From positions 992,001 to 1,056,000 of the forward strand of contig NZ_CP113529.1 in NCBI RefSeq assembly GCF_026723865.1: a stretch of 64,000 nt of DNA. Reading direction: 5' to 3'. A program made the translations under genes and the position numbers. Below the pieces are notes generated by a model. The model searched no databases. It saw only the letters and a program-made list of their open reading frames with translations, and had not been told where the DNA came from. This DNA is from Mycobacterium sp. Aquia_216. GTDB taxonomy: Bacteria > Actinomycetota > Actinomycetes > Mycobacteriales > Mycobacteriaceae. This document shows, in pieces, positions 57,710 to 64,000 of the stretch. Every line of letters begins with the position of its first letter. The first letter of the stretch is position 1.

Positions 57710-58573
57710 ATGCCGTACCTGGGACAACCGTTTATTGGCAGCGTGGCCCTCGCGCGCGGCGCGTTGACCCGCCATCAACTGCAGACGAACCACCGCGCGC
57801 TGTTTCCGAATGTCTACCTGTCTAACGATGTCGAGATATCGCTGGAACGGCGGATCATTGCCGCCTGGCTCTGGTCGAAGCGCCGAGGCGTTGTCGCCGG
57901 TGCGGCGGCCGCCGCATTGCACGGCGCCCAATGGATTCCCGATGGTGTCCCCGTAGAGCTGATACACGCCAACTCACGTACCCCACCGGGTGTACTGGCC
58001 CGGCGTGATGGGCTGCAGGACAACGAGGTACAGCTCGTCGACGGAATGAGTGTGACGACGCCCGAGCGAACTGCCTTCGACATCGGCCGGCGAGGGGCCG
58101 TCCACTCGGCGGTCGCGCGGCTGGACACGCTCGCTCGGGCAACGGGCTTCAAGATCGACGACGTGCTGCAGATCGTCGCGTGCCACTCGCGCTCGCCCGG
58201 AGTTCGCCGCCTGCGGGCCGCGCTGGAGTTGGTCGACGGTGGTGCTCAGTCGCCGCGGGAGAGCTACTTGCGGCTACTGCTCGTCGACGCGGGCCTGCCC
58301 CGGCCGCAAACGCAGATACCGGTGCTCGGGGTAGACGGCATACCGGTCGCATACCTGGACTTAGGCTGGCCGGACCGGCTGGTCGCGGTCGAGTACGACG
58401 GCGACCAACATCGGACCGATCGACGGCAATACGTCAAAGACATCCGGCGGCTGGAAATGCTCGAGCAGATGGGCTGGGTCGTCGTCCGGGTCGTGGCCGA
58501 GGACCGGCCCGCCGCGATCCTGAGACGGGTCCGCGCCGCATTGGCCGCATCGAGTGTGCGCCAGGGGTTTTGA
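57710..58573 (+). CDS. DUF559-type nuclease-fold protein with N-terminal AbiEi-like domain
   Basis: A 287-residue protein of a kind common in mycobacteria. The N-terminal half has a winged-helix-like start (PFIGSVALARGALTRHQLQTNH) and the region RRGVVAGAAAAALHG, then VTTPERTAFDIGRRG, which resemble AbiEi-type antitoxin proteins. The C-terminal half has the restriction-endonuclease-like core: ESYLRLLLVDAGLPRPQTQIPV, then YLDLGWPDRLVAVEYDGDQHRTDRRQYVKDIRRLEMLEQMGWVVVRV (residues about 220-270), with acidic D/E residues of the Vsr-like site. No biological role has been proven. Its last codons lie in one copy of the 34-bp repeat. Could be a DNA-nicking domain, a repeat-associated nuclease, or a toxin/antitoxin relative. 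Confidence 0.75.
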   Translation: MPYLGQPFIGSVALARGALTRHQLQTNHRALFPNVYLSNDVEISLERRIIAAWLWSKRRGVVAGAAAAALHGAQWIPDGVPVELIHANSRTPPGVLARRDGLQDNEVQLVDGMSVTTPERTAFDIGRRGAVHSAVARLDTLARATGFKIDDVLQIVACHSRSPGVRRLRAALELVDGGAQSPRESYLRLLLVDAGLPRPQTQIPVLGVDGIPVAYLDLGWPDRLVAVEYDGDQHRTDRRQYVKDIRRLEMLEQMGWVVVRVVAEDRPAAILRRVRAALAASSVRQGF

Positions 58574-58607
58574 GTGTGCGCTCAGGTCGACCAGGATGCA
58601 CACTCGA
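58547..58607 (+). repeat. Composite GAGTGTGCG repeat, right copy, with inverted end
   Basis: GCATCGAGTGTGCG (58547-58560), 8-nt spacer, TTTGAGTGTGCG (58569-58580), followed by the inverted motif TGCACACTCGA (58597-58607). The first block and spacer encode the last residues of the nuclease-like protein (ASSVRQGF). Together with the left copy it brackets the gene in direct orientation, 952 nt apart. The inverted motif can pair with TTTGAGTGTGCG to form a hairpin. Confidence 0.8.
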
Positions 58608-58710
58608 GCGAAAGGGGGGCGAGCGAAAGGGGGGCGAGCGAAAGGGGGGCGAGCGAAAGGGGGGCGAGCGAAAGCGGGGCGAGCGAAAGCGGGCGGAAGC
58701 GAAAGCGGGC
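58606..58710. repeat. 15-bp tandem repeat (minisatellite) downstream of pknG
   Basis: Unit GAGCGAAAGGGGGGC is repeated perfectly at 58606, 58621, 58636 and 58651, then in a variant with AAAGCGGGGC at 58666, then decays (58681-58710, GAGCGAAAGCGGGC and GGAAGCGAAAGCGGGC). It lies between the convergent nuclease gene and pknG. A polypurine-rich strand of this kind can form unusual structures and its copy number should vary between strains. Not a CRISPR array: no unique spacers. Confidence 0.9.
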
Positions 58711-58731
58711 GGCGGTAAGCGGAAGCAGAAA

Positions 58732-61978
<3,247 letters not shown>

Positions 61979-61979
<1 letters not shown>

Positions 61980-63298
61980 TATCGATACTCTTTCAGCCGC
62001 GGCCACAGGCCCAAAGCGACAGCGATCGCGGCCCCCAGGCTGAGCACCACACCGCCGACCTGGGCGCCGGACAGCCCGCTGCGGGCGTTGATCACGTCGT
62101 TGCGCAGATGCGTGCGGCACTGGGTCATGGCCTTGCCCAACTGGTCTTCGAGCTTGTCGAACGCGGGGGTCGAGTCGTCTTCGGCACTGCCCAGCGCGAT
62201 CTGGGTGGCCGAGCGATAGTTACCGACCGATATGTAGGAGTTGATGCGGTCGTTGGCTTGGCGCCAGCGGACCAGCAGCTGGTCGGCGCCCTGCAGGTCG
62301 GGTTTGTCGACGGCATCGCTGCGGGCCATGTACTGGTCGATCTGCTGATGCATGAAGTCGATGCGCTGATAGAACGACTGTTTGCGGATCTGCTCGTCGC
62401 CGCGCCGAATCAGCGACAGCGTCTCGTCGGCCCGGGCCTGCTGCGCGGTGATCGCCACGCTGGTCACGGTCTTGAGCGACTCGGCCGCCGTGTCTTTCGC
62501 GCTACGGCTGGCGGCCGTGGAGATTGTTAGCGCAGTCCCGACCCACACCACCATGACAAGGATACCGAGCGCGCCCACGACCAGCCCCGGGTTGATCCGT
62601 CGCCTGGTCCGCCGGGCCAGCCAGCGGTGTGAGAACACGCCGAAGACCACCGTGGTGGCAATGACGAGGACCACCGGAGCCGGGAAATGCGTGGACGCGG
62701 TGGTTTCCGAGTCCACCCGCTCTGCCGTCGCCTGGTAGAGCTGCGCCGCGTCGGGCAGGATCGTCGACTGCATCAGGCCCGAGGCTTCCGACAGGTACGA
62801 CGAACCGACCGGGTTGCCCTCCCGGTTGTTGGTCCGCGCAATCTCGATCAGGCCCGTATAGACGGCCAGCTCGGCGTTGATCTTGCCGAGCAGCTGCACC
62901 AGCGGCTCATCGGTCAGGCCGCTCGAAGCGCGGGTCACGGCGACCGCCGCGTCGGTGATGGCCTGCTCGTAGCGCATCCGCACCGGCCACGGCTCGGCCT
63001 GGGCGATGAACGCCGTGGCCGCCGCGGCGTCGGCCACCGACAGCGTCGTGTAGAGCCGTCCGGCCGCGAACGCCAGCGGTTCGGTGTGGTTGAGCACGGT
63101 GGACAGCACCTGCTGGCGGTGGTTGATCGTGGTCGAAGTCGCGAAGGCGCTGGAGACCCCGAGTGCCGCCAAGACGATGCCGATCGTCAGGATGCGGCCC
63201 GGGGTCGTCGAGATGAACCACCAACGGGGGTGGGCCGGTTCGCCCGGCGACTGCGACCCCAGCGGTTCGGTTGACGGGTGCGCCAGCTCAACCGTCAC
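61979..63298 (-). CDS. glnX: Transmembrane signalling protein GlnX
   Basis: A 439-residue membrane protein (439 in M. tuberculosis as recalled), linking the binding protein GlnH to PknG. TM segments: ILTIGIVLAALGVSSAFA near residue 36-55, VVLVIATTVVFGVFS about 205-220, VGALGILVMVVWVGTALTI about 240-260, and SGAQVGGVVLSLGAAIAVALGL near the C-terminus. Two extracytoplasmic helical loops between them hold the predicted ligand-sensing helices (QAITDAAVAVTRASSGLTDEP, DEQIRKQSFYQRIDFMHQQI). First gene of the operon, divergent from mutT3. The 132-nt gap to mutT3 should hold both promoters, but no clear -10/-35 pair is visible. Confidence 0.94.
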
Positions 63299-63430
63299 GT
63301 CTGTTCAGACCTCAACTTTCGGTCTCCGGAATGCGCTACTCGAACCTGTATAAGCGAATTCTAAGAGAATGTCGGGACGGATGGGGGGAGGCGGACCCAA
63401 TTTCGGTGATCGCCTGCATATCCTGAACGC

Positions 63431-64000
63431 GTGCATGGCGACGGTGACGGATGGGTGATATCCGACAACGGCGCCCACTACTGGGGTCGGTACGGCGCGG
63501 CCGGTTTGCTGGTGCGGGCCCCACGGCCTGACGGTACCCCTGCGGTGCTTTTGCAGCATCGGGCGGTCTGGAGCCATCAGGGCGGCACCTGGGGGTTGCC
63601 GGGCGGTGCGCGGGACAGCCACGAGAGTCCGGAGGAGACGGCGGTCCGCGAGGCCCACGAAGAGGCCGGTCTGTCGGCCGAGCGCCTCGCGGTGCGGGCG
63701 ACCGTGGTCACCGCACAGGTCACCGGACTCGCCGGTACGCACTGGACCTACACGACTGTCGTCGCCGACGCCGGCGAGTTGCTGCACACGGTGCCCAACC
63801 GGGAAAGCGCCGAGATGCGCTGGGTCGCCGAGAACGAGGTGACCGACCTGCCGCTGCATCCTGGCTTCGCCGCCAGCTGGGAACGGCTGCGCACCGCGAC
63901 GGCGCTGGTTCCGCTGGGCCGCGGCGACCAACGGCGCCAGCACCTGCCGCGAACGCTGGAGATCGACGACGGAGTCTTCGTCTGGTGCATGCCCGGTGAT
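63431..64000 (+). CDS. mutT3: Nudix hydrolase MutT3 (3' end outside window)
   Basis: A Nudix protein, 190 codons in the window, cut by the right edge. The Nudix box is GGARDSHESPEETAVREAHEEAG (residues about 57-79, GxxxxxExxxxxxxREUxEExG), preceded by GTWGLPG. Position after glnX matches Rv0413 mutT3 (217 residues as recalled). It may hydrolyse oxidised purine nucleotides such as 8-oxo-dGTP or nucleoside triphosphates. The start is GTG at 63431; a stop codon lies 8 codons before it without any start between, so no longer start is possible. Confidence 0.93.
   Translation, partial: MHGDGDGWVISDNGAHYWGRYGAAGLLVRAPRPDGTPAVLLQHRAVWSHQGGTWGLPGGARDSHESPEETAVREAHEEAGLSAERLAVRATVVTAQVTGLAGTHWTYTTVVADAGELLHTVPNRESAEMRWVAENEVTDLPLHPGFAASWERLRTATALVPLGRGDQRRQHLPRTLEIDDGVFVWCMPGD

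Noticed and set aside
58606..58710. CRISPR array
   Set aside because: The 15-bp units follow each other directly with no unique spacers, and no cas gene is in the window.

Overview
The window is high-GC DNA from a Mycobacterium, most likely a nontuberculous species. Evidence: a PPE protein, lipoproteins of the Lpq type, the F420-dependent glucose-6-phosphate dehydrogenase fgd1, the glnX-glnH-pknG signalling operon, and the actinobacterial dnaK-grpE-dnaJ-hspR operon with HAIR operators. From memory, gene order corresponds to M. tuberculosis Rv0344c-Rv0413, but the block between hspR and purT (equivalents of Rv0385 back to Rv0356c) lies in the opposite order and orientation. No tRNA, rRNA, CRISPR array, insertion sequence or prophage was seen.

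Layout. 1-6.4 kb: tail of a Pro/Gly/Ser-rich membrane protein, a lipoprotein, an amidohydrolase plus aldehyde dehydrogenase pair with a divergent LysR regulator, and a sulfotransferase. 6.7-11 kb: two HspR operators (HAIR) and dnaK-grpE-dnaJ1-hspR. 11-15 kb: HEAT-like protein, YbaB-like protein, aldose-1-epimerase-like protein, type II flavohemoglobin and a DUF3060 membrane protein. 15-17.7 kb: clpB behind its own HAIR site. 17.8-21.7 kb: enoyl-CoA hydratase, then a membrane protein, pyrE, a lipoprotein and a SpoU-type RNA methyltransferase. 21.7-25.6 kb: a divergent SDR/TetR pair and orphan eutBC. 25.6-30.5 kb: GH76 protein and acetoacetyl-CoA synthetase, DedA protein, fba. 30.5-36.4 kb: membrane protein, DUF3151, CDF metal transporter, M50 protease, unknown protein, purA and a hot-dog thioesterase. 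36.4-40.5 kb: a degenerate purT, rhodanese, metZ and a type II NADH dehydrogenase. 40.7-46.8 kb: two tandem small secreted proteins, a PPE protein, a secreted protein, an LpqK-like lipoprotein without the usual catalytic motif, and two acyl-CoA dehydrogenases. 46.8-52.2 kb: DUF3054 protein, a methyltransferase, then a tightly packed GNAT plus three luciferase-like monooxygenases. 52.2-57.6 kb: UPF0060, MBL-fold hydrolase, fgd1-pta-ackA. 57.6-58.7 kb: a DUF559-type nuclease gene between two copies of a 34-bp composite repeat, then a 15-bp tandem repeat. 58.7-64 kb: pknG, glnH, glnX (read leftwards) and mutT3, cut by the right edge.

Functional themes: HspR-controlled protein quality control (three HAIR sites over two transcription units); central carbon and energy metabolism (fba, fgd1, pta-ackA, ndh); nucleotide and sulfur metabolism (purA, pyrE, metZ, rhodanese); and amino-acid sensing through GlnX-GlnH-PknG. 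The most interesting items are the GNAT/luciferase-like cluster, which resembles S-alkylcysteine salvage clusters; the repeat-flanked nuclease gene; two apparent pseudoenzymes (PurT-like, LpqK-like); and the large inversion relative to M. tuberculosis.
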